Positions 9,356 through 18,974 of a stretch of DNA of 64,000 nt are shown here, piece after piece. This DNA comes from Buchnera aphidicola str. Ua (Uroleucon ambrosiae). Lineage in GTDB: Bacteria > Pseudomonadota > Gammaproteobacteria > Enterobacterales > Enterobacteriaceae. The translations under genes were made by a program, and so were the position numbers. The notes under the pieces are model-generated. The model was not told the origin of the DNA and ran no database searches. It saw nothing but the letters and a program-made list of their open reading frames with translations. Location of the stretch: positions 186,001-250,000 of the forward strand of contig NC_017259.1 in NCBI RefSeq assembly GCF_000225465.1. The letters are read 5' to 3'. Position 1 is the first letter of the stretch. Every line of letters starts with the position of its first letter.

Positions 9356-9904
9356 TTGAGTCATATTAAAATGATAGTAGGATTAGCTAATCCAAAAAAA
9401 GAATATGATAATACACGTCATAATGTTGGTTCTTGGTATATTTATGCTTTAGCTAAATATTATTCACAACATTTTAAAAAAGAAGATAAATTTTTTGGTT
9501 TTACTTCTTTTTGTAAAATAGAGTCGTATTATATTCGTTTGTTTATACCAAATATTTTTATGAATATTAATGGACAAGCTATATTTAAAATAGCATCATT
9601 TTATAATTTTAATTTAAATGAAATATTAATAGTACATGATGATTTAGAGCTACCACCAGGTACTCTAAAATTTAAATATAGTTATGGTCATAATGGACAT
9701 AATGGATTAAGAAATATTATTAATATTTTTAATAAAAAAATAAATTTTTCTCGATTTCGAATTGGAATTGGTCGTCCAGAAGAAAAGAAAAAAGTAGCCT
9801 CTTTTGTTTTGTCTATGCCTACAGAAGAAGAAAAAATTTTGATTCAAAAATCAATTTTAAATGCTATAGAAAAAAAAATTTTAATAAATTATCTAGAAAT
9901 ATAA
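9356..9904 (+). CDS. pth: Peptidyl-tRNA hydrolase
   Basis: Pth cleaves peptidyl-tRNAs released from ribosomes and recycles tRNA. The 182-residue product opens [24 protein letters not shown] and contains the catalytic His in TRHNVG, the Asp in HDDLELPPG, and GHNGLRNI. The start is a TTG codon at 9356, supported by an AAGGA site at 9345-9349 and by alignment with E. coli MTIKLIVGLANP; the first ATG, at 9371, would remove part of the first beta strand. The gene is followed after 37 bp by ychF, as in E. coli, and the two are probably cotranscribed. Confidence 0.95.
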   Translation: MSHIKMIVGLANPKKEYDNTRHNVGSWYIYALAKYYSQHFKKEDKFFGFTSFCKIESYYIRLFIPNIFMNINGQAIFKIASFYNFNLNEILIVHDDLELPPGTLKFKYSYGHNGHNGLRNIINIFNKKINFSRFRIGIGRPEEKKKVASFVLSMPTEEEKILIQKSILNAIEKKILINYLEI

Positions 9905-9941
9905 TTAAATAATATTTTATATCTTTCAAGGTACATAAAAT

Positions 9942-11030
9942 ATGGGTTTTAAATGTGGCATTATCGGTTTGCCTAATGTTGGAAAATCAACTTTATTTAA
10001 TCTTTTAACTAAAGGTAATTCAGCAATTGCGAATTTTCCTTTTTGTACTATTAAACCCAATATAGGCATTGTATCAGTTTTTGATGAACGTATTAATAAT
10101 CTTGCTAATATTCTTGCTCCAAAAAAAATAATTAATGCTTCTATAGAATTTATAGATATTGCTGGTTTAGTTAAAGGAGCTGCTCAAGGAGAAGGATTGG
10201 GTAATCAGTTTTTAAATAATATACGAGATACACATGCTATAGCACATGTTGTTCGTTGTTTTAAAAATGATAATATTACTCATATATATAATATCATTAA
10301 TCCTATTAAAGATATAGATATTATTAATACCGAATTAATATTATCTGATTTTGATTTATGTGAAAATGCTATATTACAATTAGAAAAAAAAACAATGTTT
10401 AACAACAGAGATATAGAAAAAAAAATATATGTTTTAAAAAAATGTTTTAATCACTTAAAAAATTTTTCAATGTTAAAAACACTTGATTTGCATCAAGATG
10501 AACAAGAAATAATTGATTATCTACATTTTTTAACTATCAAACCAACTATGTATATTGCTAATATTAATGAAGAAAAAGAATCTGAGTATTTTTTAAATCA
10601 ATTATATATAAAAGCTAATCAAGAAAAATCTATAGTTATTCCAATTTATGCTAATTTAGAATTAGATCTAGTCAAAATGAATGATGAAGAACAAAAATCT
10701 TTTATGGAAGCTTTTAATATTAAAATATTAAGTTTAAAAAAAATTATTTCTTCTGGCTATAATTTATTAAATTTAATAACTTTTTTTACTGCAGGTAAAA
10801 AAGAAATTCGTGCATGGCCAATTTTAAAAGGTAGTACTAGTGTTCAAGCAGCTCATAAAATACATACTGATTTTAGTAAAGGTTTTATTAGAGCACAAAT
10901 TATTAAATATACAGATTTTATAAAATATAAAAATGAAACTAAAATTAAAGAAATAGGAAAATGTCGAATAGAAGGAAAAGAATATCATATTGAAGATGGT
11001 GATATTGTTCATTTTTTATTTAACATTTAA
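9942..11030 (+). CDS. ychF: Ribosome-binding ATPase YchF (OLA1/Obg-related)
   Basis: YchF is a conserved P-loop NTPase that prefers ATP to GTP and binds ribosomes. The 362-residue product has the Walker A motif GLPNVGKSTLF (about residues 8-18), the switch region NFPFCTIKPNIG, Walker B DIAGLVKGAAQGEGLGN, and the C-terminal TGS domain with FFTAGKKEIRAW and HTDFSKGFIRAQ. The G4 position reads NINE rather than NKxD, as in the ATP-specific YchF group. It lies just after pth, a known pairing. The exact role is not settled in the family. Confidence 0.95.
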   Translation: MGFKCGIIGLPNVGKSTLFNLLTKGNSAIANFPFCTIKPNIGIVSVFDERINNLANILAPKKIINASIEFIDIAGLVKGAAQGEGLGNQFLNNIRDTHAIAHVVRCFKNDNITHIYNIINPIKDIDIINTELILSDFDLCENAILQLEKKTMFNNRDIEKKIYVLKKCFNHLKNFSMLKTLDLHQDEQEIIDYLHFLTIKPTMYIANINEEKESEYFLNQLYIKANQEKSIVIPIYANLELDLVKMNDEEQKSFMEAFNIKILSLKKIISSGYNLLNLITFFTAGKKEIRAWPILKGSTSVQAAHKIHTDFSKGFIRAQIIKYTDFIKYKNETKIKEIGKCRIEGKEYHIEDGDIVHFLFNI

Positions 11031-11066
11031 GATGATTAATTTAAGAAATATATATAATATTATTTT

Positions 11067-11100
11067 TAGAGAGGAAAATATTTCTTTTTTATCCTCTCTA
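11067..11100. terminator. Hairpin between convergent ychF and thrC
   Basis: Nine-base perfect arms TAGAGAGGA (11067-11075) and TCCTCTCTA (11092-11100) lie between the ychF stop and the thrC stop. They stand out as a relatively GC-rich island. A weak T-rich stretch follows on each strand, so the hairpin may end both transcripts. Confidence 0.6.
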
Positions 11101-11108
11101 GATTATAT

Positions 11109-12398
11109 TTATTTAGTTATTAAAAATTGTTTTAATTTTTGAAAATCAGGATTGATATTATAAGATAATAATGGCAAATTAACTCGATTGTTTAATTCAT
11201 TTGGTAATGTGATTTGGTTATTTAATATTTTTTCTACAGTATTTTTAAATTTAGCTGGATGTGCAGTTCCTAAAAATAAACCAAATTCTCCTTCTTTCAA
11301 TTGATCTTTTAATAATTGATATGCTATTGCAGCATGAGGTTCAGATGTATAGCCTAATGCAAACAATTCTTTTAATGCTTTTTTTGTAGCGTCATCAGAA
11401 ACACTTCCAAATCTTAATTCTTTTAAATTCCATTTTTTTCTATTAAATAATTCTTCAATACGTGCCCAATTATTAGGTTGACTAATATCCATAGCATTAG
11501 AAATTGTAGATATAGTTTTATTAGGATGCCATTTTCCACTAGTCAGAAATCTTGGTACTGTATCATTAGAATTAGTACACGCGATGAATGATTTAATTGG
11601 CAAACCAAGAGCTTTAGATAATAAACCAGCTGTTAGATTTCCAAAATTACCACATGGAACAGCTATCACTAAGTTTTTTCTTTGTTCTTCTGATATTAAA
11701 GAAAAAGCTTCAAAATAATAACAAATTTGGGCTAATAATCTACTAATATTTATAGAATTAGCTGAATTTAATCCTATTGATTCTTTAAGTTTTTTATCAT
11801 TAAAAGCTTCTTTAACTAATTTTTGACAATCATCAAAACTGCCATTAATTGATATCGTTTTTATATTTTTACCTAAAGTACAAAATAATTTTTCTTGCAA
11901 ACTACTAATCTTACCTTTTGGATATAAAATAATCACTCGAACGTTTTTCATTCCATAAAATGCATGTGCTACTGCTGCTCCTGTATCTCCTGATGTTGCA
12001 GTTAAAATGGTTACAGTTTCATTTTTTTTATTCATTAATAATATCATTTGAGCCATAAAACGGGCTCCAAAATCTTTAAATGCTAATGTTGGTCCATGAA
12101 ATAATTCTAAACAGTCTATATTTTTTGTAATATTTATTTTTAATGGATGTGTAAATGAAAATGCTTCTTGAACATGTTTATATAGTTGTTTTTTAGATAT
12201 TTCATGATGAATGAATTTAGAAAGTATTTCAGTACTACGTGTAATAAAATCCATATTTAATATTTTTGATAATTCAATAGGTTTTAAAACAGGTAATTCA
12301 ACTGGAAAAAATAATCCTTGTTTTTGTCCTAATCCTAATTTAACAGCTGTTTCAAAATCTACTAGTTCTTGATGATTTTTTAAATTATAAAGTTTCAT
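11109..12398 (-). CDS. thrC: Threonine synthase
   Basis: ThrC converts O-phosphohomoserine to threonine with pyridoxal phosphate, the last step of the pathway. The 429-residue product matches E. coli in length. The PLP lysine lies in LAFKDFGARFM and the phosphate-binding loop in TSGDTGAA; the glycine-rich PCGNFGNLTAG follows. It is the last gene of thrABC, starting 4 bp after thrB. Threonine is an essential amino acid for the aphid, so the operon is part of the nutritional exchange. Confidence 0.97.
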   Translation of the reverse strand: MKLYNLKNHQELVDFETAVKLGLGQKQGLFFPVELPVLKPIELSKILNMDFITRSTEILSKFIHHEISKKQLYKHVQEAFSFTHPLKINITKNIDCLELFHGPTLAFKDFGARFMAQMILLMNKKNETVTILTATSGDTGAAVAHAFYGMKNVRVIILYPKGKISSLQEKLFCTLGKNIKTISINGSFDDCQKLVKEAFNDKKLKESIGLNSANSINISRLLAQICYYFEAFSLISEEQRKNLVIAVPCGNFGNLTAGLLSKALGLPIKSFIACTNSNDTVPRFLTSGKWHPNKTISTISNAMDISQPNNWARIEELFNRKKWNLKELRFGSVSDDATKKALKELFALGYTSEPHAAIAYQLLKDQLKEGEFGLFLGTAHPAKFKNTVEKILNNQITLPNELNNRVNLPLLSYNINPDFQKLKQFLITK

Positions 12399-12402
12399 TA
12401 TT

Positions 12403-13332
12403 TTATCCTATTTTTCGTGCACCTTTCAAATCTAAAAAACAAATATGAACAAATCCTGTATTATTTTGTAAGTAATTTTTTTTTAACCATAAAGATATTT
12501 TTTCAGCTATACATATATTATTAGCAACAGAAAAAATAGCAGGTCCTGATCCAGATATTCCGCAACTTATTGCTCCAATTTTTTTAATATGTTCTTTTGC
12601 GTTTAAAAAATTAGGTAATAATTTCATACGATATGGTTCTGCTATAAAATCTTGCATTAATCGTGCGGCTAAATTAGGTTGTTGACTATATGAAGCATGG
12701 ATAAATCCAGATAAATAACGACTGTTTTTAATACAAATTTCTTTTGTATATTTTTTTGGTAGTATTTTTCTTGACTCTGAAGTGGAAATATTAATACCTG
12801 GCCAAGCTATTATCCAAAACCAATTTTTAAAATTCGGTATTTTTTGACTAATTACTTCAGAGTCTTCTAATATTAATTGTAATCCTCCAAGATAAGATGG
12901 AGAAACATTATCATAATGTATACTTCCTGATATTTCTCCTTCTATCTCTCCCATAAGAAGAAGTAATTCATTGGAATTTAAAGGTTTATTAAATATTTCA
13001 TTCATTGCTACTAAAGTAGCTACTATTGAACAAGCACTAGATCCTAGACCTGATCCAATGGGCATATTTTTTTCAAGTGTAATCGATACCGAAATATTTT
13101 TTTTTATAATTTTGCAAAATTTTAACCAACATTTCCAAACAATATTATGTTGAGTATTTTGTGGTAATTGATTGGAAAATATACCTTTATTAACTAATTT
13201 AAACTTTGTTGATAATTTTATTGTAACAAAATCACCCAATAAAGTTCCATTAATTGGAATGATTGCTGCACCTAAAATATCAAATCCTACTCCTACATTA
13301 CCAATAGAAGCTGGTGCATAAATTTTAATCAT
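12403..13332 (-). CDS. thrB: Homoserine kinase
   Basis: ThrB phosphorylates homoserine using ATP. This 309-residue GHMP-family kinase has the N-terminal substrate motif ([17 protein letters not shown]), the ATP-binding loop [12 protein letters not shown] (about residues 91-102) and the C-terminal motif [13 protein letters not shown]. Length and ends match E. coli. It is the middle gene of thrABC, 20 bp after thrA and 4 bp before thrC, and is presumably translated from the polycistronic message. Confidence 0.97.
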   Translation of the reverse strand: MIKIYAPASIGNVGVGFDILGAAIIPINGTLLGDFVTIKLSTKFKLVNKGIFSNQLPQNTQHNIVWKCWLKFCKIIKKNISVSITLEKNMPIGSGLGSSACSIVATLVAMNEIFNKPLNSNELLLLMGEIEGEISGSIHYDNVSPSYLGGLQLILEDSEVISQKIPNFKNWFWIIAWPGINISTSESRKILPKKYTKEICIKNSRYLSGFIHASYSQQPNLAARLMQDFIAEPYRMKLLPNFLNAKEHIKKIGAISCGISGSGPAIFSVANNICIAEKISLWLKKNYLQNNTGFVHICFLDLKGARKIG

Positions 13333-13352
13333 TAATATTATCCTAACGCGTT

Positions 13353-15803
13353 TTATGATAGTGTACGTAATAAGTCGGAAAATACTCCAGATGCTGTTAC
13401 ATCATTACCGGCACCGTAACCTCTTAATACTAAAGGAATTGGTTGATAATAATTAGTATAAAATGCTAGTGCATTTTCACCATTTTTTACTTTGTATAAT
13501 GGATCATGAATATTCACTTCTTCTAATTTGACAAAAAATTGTTTGTTATTTTCTATTGTTGCAACAAATCTTAATACGTTATTATTAGCTAACGCTTTAT
13601 TAATTTTTTTAAAAAATATTGAGTCTAATTTTTGTAATTTTAGTAAAAATTCATCAACATCTTTATTATGCTTAAATATATCTGGTAATAATGCTTCAAT
13701 TTTAATATCTTCTAATTCTATGTTATATCCAAATTCACGTGCAAGAATAAGTAATTTTCTAGCAACATCTGCTCCAGACAAATCATCGCATGGATTTGGT
13801 TCAGTAAAACCTAATTTTTTAGCTTCTTGAGTAGCTTGAGAGAGTAAAATACCTTCTTCTAATCTTCCAAAAATAAAAGATAATGAACCAGATAATATTC
13901 CTTTAAAGCGAATTAAACTATCACCTGTTTGAAATAAATTTTTAATAGTTTCTATAACTGGTAATCCGGCTCCTACATTAGTTTCATAAAAAAATTTATT
14001 ATTTGTTATTGAAATAGCTTTTCTTATTTTTTTATAGTAGTGTAATTGACTAGTATTAGCTTTTTTATTTGAGGTGACTACATGGAAATTATTATAAAGA
14101 AAATCTACATATTTTTCTGATAATATTTGATCAGATGTACAGTCTATTATAACTGAATTAGATAGATGATTATTTTTAATTAAATGATTCAATATTTCTA
14201 TATTAAATTCTTTTGAAAATTGTTCAAAACTACTTTTCCAATTAGATAAATTTATTATATTATCTAAATATAATATTTTTTTAGAATTTGCAATGGCGCA
14301 AATTTTAATTATTATATTTTTTTTATTTAAATATTTTCTTTGTTTTAATATTTGATTGATTAATGTACTACCTACTCCACCTATTCCAATTAAAAACACA
14401 TGAATTATTTTTTTATTGCTAAATAATTCATAATGAACATTTTGAACTGCTTGTAAAACGTTTTCTTGATGAATAACTAGTGAAATAGAATGTTTAGAAG
14501 CCCCTTGTGAAACAGCAAAAATATTAATTTTTGATTGATTTAAAATAGAAAAAATTTTTGATAATATATTACATTGCATATGAATATTAGATCCTATCAC
14601 TGATAGAATAGATAGATTTTTTCGTATTTTAAAAGTATTCAATAGTTTGTTTTGTAATTCTAATTGAAATTCTTTATTTAATAAATATAAAATTTTTGAA
14701 AGATCATTTTTAGAAATAAACAAATTCATTTTATTTTCTGAAGAAGATTGATTAATTAGAAAAATTTTAATGTTGTTTTTGAGGATTCTAGTAAATACAC
14801 GTGGAATTATATTTCTTAAATCTTGAATATAATTTCCAGATATATTTAACATTACTATATCATTAAGATGAGTAACTCCTTTTAAACCATTTTTTTCAGA
14901 ATCATGTGTGTTGCAAATTAAAGTACCTTTTGATTGAATATTGTTAGTATTTTTAATCCAACAAGGAATATTAAATTCTGAAATAGGAGCAATAGTTCGC
15001 GGATGCAAAACCTTAGCACCAAAATAAGATAATTCTATAGCTTCTTGATATGATATAGATTTTAATAGGTAAGGATTTAAAACTATTTTAGGATCACAAG
15101 TCAATACGCCATCTACATCTGTCCAAATTTCACAACAATTTGCATTTAAACATACGGCTAAAACAGCAGCAGAATAATCAGAACCATTGCGTCCTAAAAC
15201 TATTAATTCTTTATTTTGATTGCCAGAAATAAAACCAGGCATTAAGATAACTTCATCTTTTTTTATTTTTAATTTATTAATATATTCTTTAGAAGAATGT
15301 ATATCAATAGTAGCTTCTAAGTAATTATTACTAAAAGATACAAAATTTTTTACAGGATCAATAATAGTGACATTATGATATTTAGTTTGAAGAATACTTT
15401 TCATTATTAATACAGAAAGTATTTCACCACGAGAAATAATCATTGCACGAATATTATCTGGACATTGTTGTAATAATGTAATTCCATGAATTATATTTTT
15501 TAATTGATCAAATTCTTTTTTTATAATGTTTTGTATTTCTTGATATAAGAAATTTTCTTGCATATTTGATAGATCATGAATTAATGTAATAAATATATTT
15601 TCTGTCAGTTTTATTTTTTCTAACATTTGGTCGTTTTTATCTATATTTTCAATGATATTTACTAAGTTATTTGTAATTTTAGCAGGAGCTGAAAGTACTA
15701 CTGCAATTTGATTAATGATCATATTTTGTTCTATAATATTAGCGACAGATAAAAATTTTTCTGCATTAGCTAATGACGTTCCACCAAATTTTAATACTTT
15801 CAT
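13353..15803 (-). CDS. thrA: Bifunctional aspartokinase I / homoserine dehydrogenase I
   Basis: ThrA catalyses the first and third steps of threonine synthesis from aspartate. The 816-residue fusion begins with the aspartokinase signature [14 protein letters not shown], followed by [14 protein letters not shown] and [12 protein letters not shown]. The central region (about 310-460) holds the ACT-type regulatory domains. The homoserine dehydrogenase part starts at about 465 with the NAD(P) loop [13 protein letters not shown] and includes [13 protein letters not shown] and the catalytic block [18 protein letters not shown]. Full length compared with E. coli (820). It heads thrABC; a terminator-like hairpin 33 bp upstream suggests retained attenuation. 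The AAGGAA ribosome-binding site lies about 11 bp before the ATG. Confidence 0.98.
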   Translation of the reverse strand: MKVLKFGGTSLANAEKFLSVANIIEQNMIINQIAVVLSAPAKITNNLVNIIENIDKNDQMLEKIKLTENIFITLIHDLSNMQENFLYQEIQNIIKKEFDQLKNIIHGITLLQQCPDNIRAMIISRGEILSVLIMKSILQTKYHNVTIIDPVKNFVSFSNNYLEATIDIHSSKEYINKLKIKKDEVILMPGFISGNQNKELIVLGRNGSDYSAAVLAVCLNANCCEIWTDVDGVLTCDPKIVLNPYLLKSISYQEAIELSYFGAKVLHPRTIAPISEFNIPCWIKNTNNIQSKGTLICNTHDSEKNGLKGVTHLNDIVMLNISGNYIQDLRNIIPRVFTRILKNNIKIFLINQSSSENKMNLFISKNDLSKILYLLNKEFQLELQNKLLNTFKIRKNLSILSVIGSNIHMQCNILSKIFSILNQSKINIFAVSQGASKHSISLVIHQENVLQAVQNVHYELFSNKKIIHVFLIGIGGVGSTLINQILKQRKYLNKKNIIIKICAIANSKKILYLDNIINLSNWKSSFEQFSKEFNIEILNHLIKNNHLSNSVIIDCTSDQILSEKYVDFLYNNFHVVTSNKKANTSQLHYYKKIRKAISITNNKFFYETNVGAGLPVIETIKNLFQTGDSLIRFKGILSGSLSFIFGRLEEGILLSQATQEAKKLGFTEPNPCDDLSGADVARKLLILAREFGYNIELEDIKIEALLPDIFKHNKDVDEFLLKLQKLDSIFFKKINKALANNNVLRFVATIENNKQFFVKLEEVNIHDPLYKVKNGENALAFYTNYYQPIPLVLRGYGAGNDVTASGVFSDLLRTLS

Positions 15804-15835
15804 ATTTATATAATTCCTTATATTGATATCATAAA

Positions 15836-15862
15836 AAACCCGCTTTAAATATGCGCGGGTTT
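15836..15862 (-). promoter_or_regulatory. Putative thr operon attenuator (terminator hairpin in the thrA leader)
   Basis: On the minus strand AAACCCGC (15862-15855) and GCGGGTTT (15843-15836) form a perfect 8-bp stem followed by three more T, then the thrA ribosome-binding site. The T tract is on the thrA-sense strand and the element lies just upstream of thrA, the position of the E. coli thr attenuator, whose stem is also GCCCGC-like. A 33-codon frame begins at an ATG at 15946 and ends at a TAA (15847-15845) in the hairpin loop; codons 8-17 read T R I A I L I I I T, so 7 of 10 are Ile or Thr, the amino acids sensed by E. coli ThrL. No ribosome-binding site is evident, and Ile is common in AT-rich frames. 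Confidence 0.55.
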
Positions 15863-16313
15863 AAAAAAATAATCTGAGCTCACCATATCATGATTAGTTA
15901 TAATAATTAGAATAGCTATTCTAGTGAAGAGGCTATACATAGACATGAATATTTTTTTATGAATTTATTAATTTTCTATATGAACGAATAATATATTTAT
16001 AAAAATTTATTTTTTATTGTATTTTAAAATAAAATTTTCTAATTATATAGAGAATATTACATAAATAATATTCTAATATATATAGAATATGAATTTTTTT
16101 AAATTTTTTAAAAATTTCTGAAACATTTTATTAATTAAGTAATTTTTATAACATAATGATTGTGATTACTGCAATAGTTAAAACAGAAATGTTTTATTTT
16201 TAAATATATGAAGAGAAATTTATTTTTTAAAAACTGTATATTTTTAATAAACATCAGTATATTATTTAAAATTTTCACACATTATAATTTATGCTAAAAA
16301 TTTATTTAATATT
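15863..16313. other. Intergenic region between thrA and hpt (divergent)
   Basis: Besides the thrA leader, this stretch holds a perfect 16-bp palindrome, TAGAATAGCTATTCTA, at 15908-15923 inside the putative leader frame. The rest (about 15960-16300) is AT-rich with no reading frame I can support; it should contain the divergent promoters of thrABC and hpt. Confidence 0.5.
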
Positions 16314-16844
16314 ATGAAACATAATATTCAAATTATCATTACTGAAAAAGAACTTAATATTCGTGTCAGAGAATTAGGAGAAGAAATTACTAAAAAATAT
16401 AAAAAGAGTAAAAATAAAATGATATTAATTGCATTATTACGTGGTTCTTTTATATTTATAGCAGATTTGTGTAGAAGAATTAAGTTGCAACATGAAGTAG
16501 ATTTTATGACTACTTCTAGCTATGGTCGAGGAATCACATCTAGTGGAGATGTAAAAATTATAAAAGATTTAGATGAAGATATTTATAATAAACATGTTTT
16601 AATAGTTGAAGATATTATTGATTCAGGAAAAACGTTAAGTAAAGTATTAGATATTTTAAAACTGAGAAATCCAAAATCATTATCTATTTGTACTCTTTTA
16701 GATAAACCAGACTGTCGCGAAGTAGATATTAATGTAGATTTTATCGGTTTTTCTATTTTAAAAAATTTTTTTATAGTAGGTTATGGTATTGATTATGCTC
16801 AATCTTATCGTCATTTACCATATATTGGCAAAGTTATTTTTTGA
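16314..16844 (+). CDS. hpt: Hypoxanthine phosphoribosyltransferase
   Basis: Hpt salvages hypoxanthine (and guanine less well) to IMP with PRPP. The 176-residue product has the PRPP-binding signature [17 protein letters not shown] (about residues 99-115), the flexible-loop region [11 protein letters not shown], and the C-terminal [19 protein letters not shown] that closes the purine site. It matches E. coli Hpt closely, ending only a few residues earlier. It stands alone between divergent thrA and convergent dksA. Purine salvage fits dependence on host nucleosides, with guaC also kept. Confidence 0.96.
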   Translation: MKHNIQIIITEKELNIRVRELGEEITKKYKKSKNKMILIALLRGSFIFIADLCRRIKLQHEVDFMTTSSYGRGITSSGDVKIIKDLDEDIYNKHVLIVEDIIDSGKTLSKVLDILKLRNPKSLSICTLLDKPDCREVDINVDFIGFSILKNFFIVGYGIDYAQSYRHLPYIGKVIF

Positions 16845-17331
16845 AAGGTTAAAAACATTTTAATATTTGTATTAAGAATATGTTATTTTGTATTAGTTAT
16901 TTTAATGGTTAAAATAATAAATAATTATATATTAATTTTTTAAAAATTTTATTTAATAATATTATCTGATTTTATTAATAAATGTATTTTATTTTTTAAT
17001 ATATTTAGAATACATTTTATTAATTTATTTTTGAGCTATTTTAAAATATAATGTATCAGATATTTAAGAATATATTTAATTATAATAATGTGCATAATGA
17101 AATCACAATAGTAGACTATAACAATTAATTAACAATTTTAATTTTAGCAATTAATTTGATAAATAATATTTATATATATTTGATTATATAATAATAAATT
17201 ACATATTTTTATATTGATTCTAGAGAATAAAAGTTATTTTTAATATAGATTTATTATTGAGAAGAGATACTCATTATTGATCACATAAATCAATTGAATA
17301 TCCTTCTCTAAATTTTTTAAGTTTTAAAAAA
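16845..17331. other. AT-rich spacer between convergent hpt and dksA
   Basis: No reading frame with recognisable homology is visible in this 487-bp stretch. Only the hairpin at 17259-17308 stands out. The rest looks like eroded sequence; between hpt and dksA the E. coli chromosome has many genes, so some remnant is likely but unrecognisable. Confidence 0.5.
17259..17308 (-). terminator. Terminator-like hairpin after dksA
   Basis: Arms GAGAAG-A-GATA (17259-17269) and TATC-CTTCTC (17299-17308) pair with one bulged A, and TTGAT/ATCAA (17277-17281, 17289-17293) extends the stem inward. It lies 23 bp past the dksA stop and, on the other strand, precedes a TTTTTT run, so it could also stop hpt transcripts. 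Confidence 0.5.
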
Positions 17332-17787
17332 TTAACCAGTCATTTGTTTTTCTCTAATTTCTGCTAATGTTTTACAATCAATACACAGATTAGCCGTTGG
17401 TCTAGCTTCTAAACGACGAATACCAATTTCAATCCCGCAAGAATCACAGTAGCCAAAATCTTTTTCTTTAATTTTTTTTAAAGTGTCTTCAATTTTTTTA
17501 ATTAATTTTCGACTTCTATCACGATTGCGCAAATCTAAACTAAACTCTTCTTCTTGTGTTGCACGATCAATTGGGTCAGGAAAATTTGTAGCTTTATCTT
17601 GCATATAGAATAAAGTATGATGAATTTCATTTTTTAATTGATTTTTCCAAGTTTGAAGAATTTTATTAAAATGTAATATTTGATGTTCATTCATGTATTG
17701 TTCGTTATGTTGTTTTTGATAAGGTTTTAAACCTGCAATAGCAAGAACATTTAAAGATGACGTTTTTTTTGTATTTTTTTTTTTCAT
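17332..17787 (-). CDS. dksA: RNA polymerase-binding transcription factor DksA
   Basis: DksA binds the RNA polymerase secondary channel and, with ppGpp, adjusts promoter activity. The 151-residue product equals the E. coli length. The coiled-coil tip DPIDRA keeps the two aspartates and the alanine needed for activity (E. coli D71, D74, A76). The four-cysteine zinc finger CDSCG...CIDCK is intact. It begins with a short lysine-rich stretch encoded by A runs. It is the only recognisable transcription regulator in the window, and is divergent from truA. Confidence 0.97.
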   Translation of the reverse strand: MKKKNTKKTSSLNVLAIAGLKPYQKQHNEQYMNEHQILHFNKILQTWKNQLKNEIHHTLFYMQDKATNFPDPIDRATQEEEFSLDLRNRDRSRKLIKKIEDTLKKIKEKDFGYCDSCGIEIGIRRLEARPTANLCIDCKTLAEIREKQMTG

Positions 17788-18097
17788 ATTTTCATCCTAG
17801 ATATTTTTTATTTTAAAATTGAATTAAATAAATATTTAATAAATTATAGTTTTAATAAATTATTTGAGTTATCAATAATGATAAATTTATATGAAAGTAT
17901 TTTAAACATCATTAATATCATTTAAAAAAAAATATAATTAATTATGCTGTTATATAAACAGATATAATAATAAATTATGTTAACATAAACTATAATTAAA
18001 TATATTTTTATATAATTCATTTTTTTTAAAGATGCGAATTATTTTTTAAAAATATAATTTTTTTATTGTTATACATTGTTATAATAGGATGTAATGT
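17788..18097. other. Divergent promoter region between dksA and truA
   Basis: This 310-bp stretch is almost pure A+T with no reading frame of note. A TATAAT at 18080-18085 lies too close to the truA ATG (18098) to be its -10 unless the message is nearly leaderless; an AGGA ribosome-binding site follows at 18086-18089. No other structure is evident. Confidence 0.45.
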
Positions 18098-18895
18098 ATG
18101 ATTTTAAAGAATATTAAAAAATTTGCTTTAGGAATTGAATACAATGGCAGTTCTTATCATGGATGGCAGCGTCAAAAAAAAGCATCTAGTATTCAAGAAG
18201 AAATTGAAACAGCATTATCTAAAATAGCTAATCATAAAATAAATGTTGTTTGTGCAGGTAGAACAGATGCAGGAGTACATAGTACAGGACAAGTTGTACA
18301 TTTTAGTACAACAACTGTACGTAAAATAACTGCTTGGCTGATAGGAACAAATAGTTACTTATCTCAATATATTTCTGTTAAATGGATTAAATCGGTTCCA
18401 GAAAATTTTCATGCACGTTACAGTGCTATTACACGTTCATATCGTTATATTATATATAATAACAGAATTCGTTCAGTTTTTTTTCAAAAAAAATTAAACT
18501 ATGTTTATAAAAAACTAAATGAAAAAAAAATGTTTTCTGCAGCACAATTTTTATTAGGAGAACATGATTTTACCTCTTTTCGAGCAATTGGTTGTCAATC
18601 TTTTTCTGCCTGGAGAAAAATTACAAAATTGAATATTTTTCGTTTAAATGATTTTGTAATAATAGATATTACAGCTAATTCCTTTTTATATCATATGGTT
18701 AGAAATATTGTTGGTGCGTTAATTGACGTGGGTATTAATAAAAAAACAGAATTTTGGATTCAAGAATTATTAAAAAAAAAAAATAGAAGATATGCTAGTG
18801 CTACTGCTCCAGCTCAAGGTTTATATTTATCATCTATAGAATATCCCTTGCATTTTAATATACCAGATTCAAAAAATACTACTATATTTTTTTAA
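18098..18895 (+). CDS. truA: tRNA pseudouridine(38-40) synthase
   Basis: TruA makes pseudouridine at positions 38-40 of the tRNA anticodon arm. The 265-residue product (E. coli 270) has [16 protein letters not shown] at the N-terminus, the catalytic aspartate in [18 protein letters not shown] (about residue 60), and [23 protein letters not shown] and [14 protein letters not shown] further on. All align with E. coli without gaps. It stands 79 bp before mrcB on the same strand. Confidence 0.96.
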   Translation: MILKNIKKFALGIEYNGSSYHGWQRQKKASSIQEEIETALSKIANHKINVVCAGRTDAGVHSTGQVVHFSTTTVRKITAWLIGTNSYLSQYISVKWIKSVPENFHARYSAITRSYRYIIYNNRIRSVFFQKKLNYVYKKLNEKKMFSAAQFLLGEHDFTSFRAIGCQSFSAWRKITKLNIFRLNDFVIIDITANSFLYHMVRNIVGALIDVGINKKTEFWIQELLKKKNRRYASATAPAQGLYLSSIEYPLHFNIPDSKNTTIFF

Positions 18896-18974
18896 ATTTC
18901 AGAATGAAAATTAAATAATTTTTATTTATTAATGTTTTTTTAAACATTTAAGATATTCGAAAAAGGACTCATAA

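Noticed and set aside
9921..9935. CTTGAAA on the minus strand before ychF as a sigma-32 promoter
   Set aside because: It points away from ychF into pth, has no -10 element, and the plus strand AAGG is simply the ychF ribosome-binding site.
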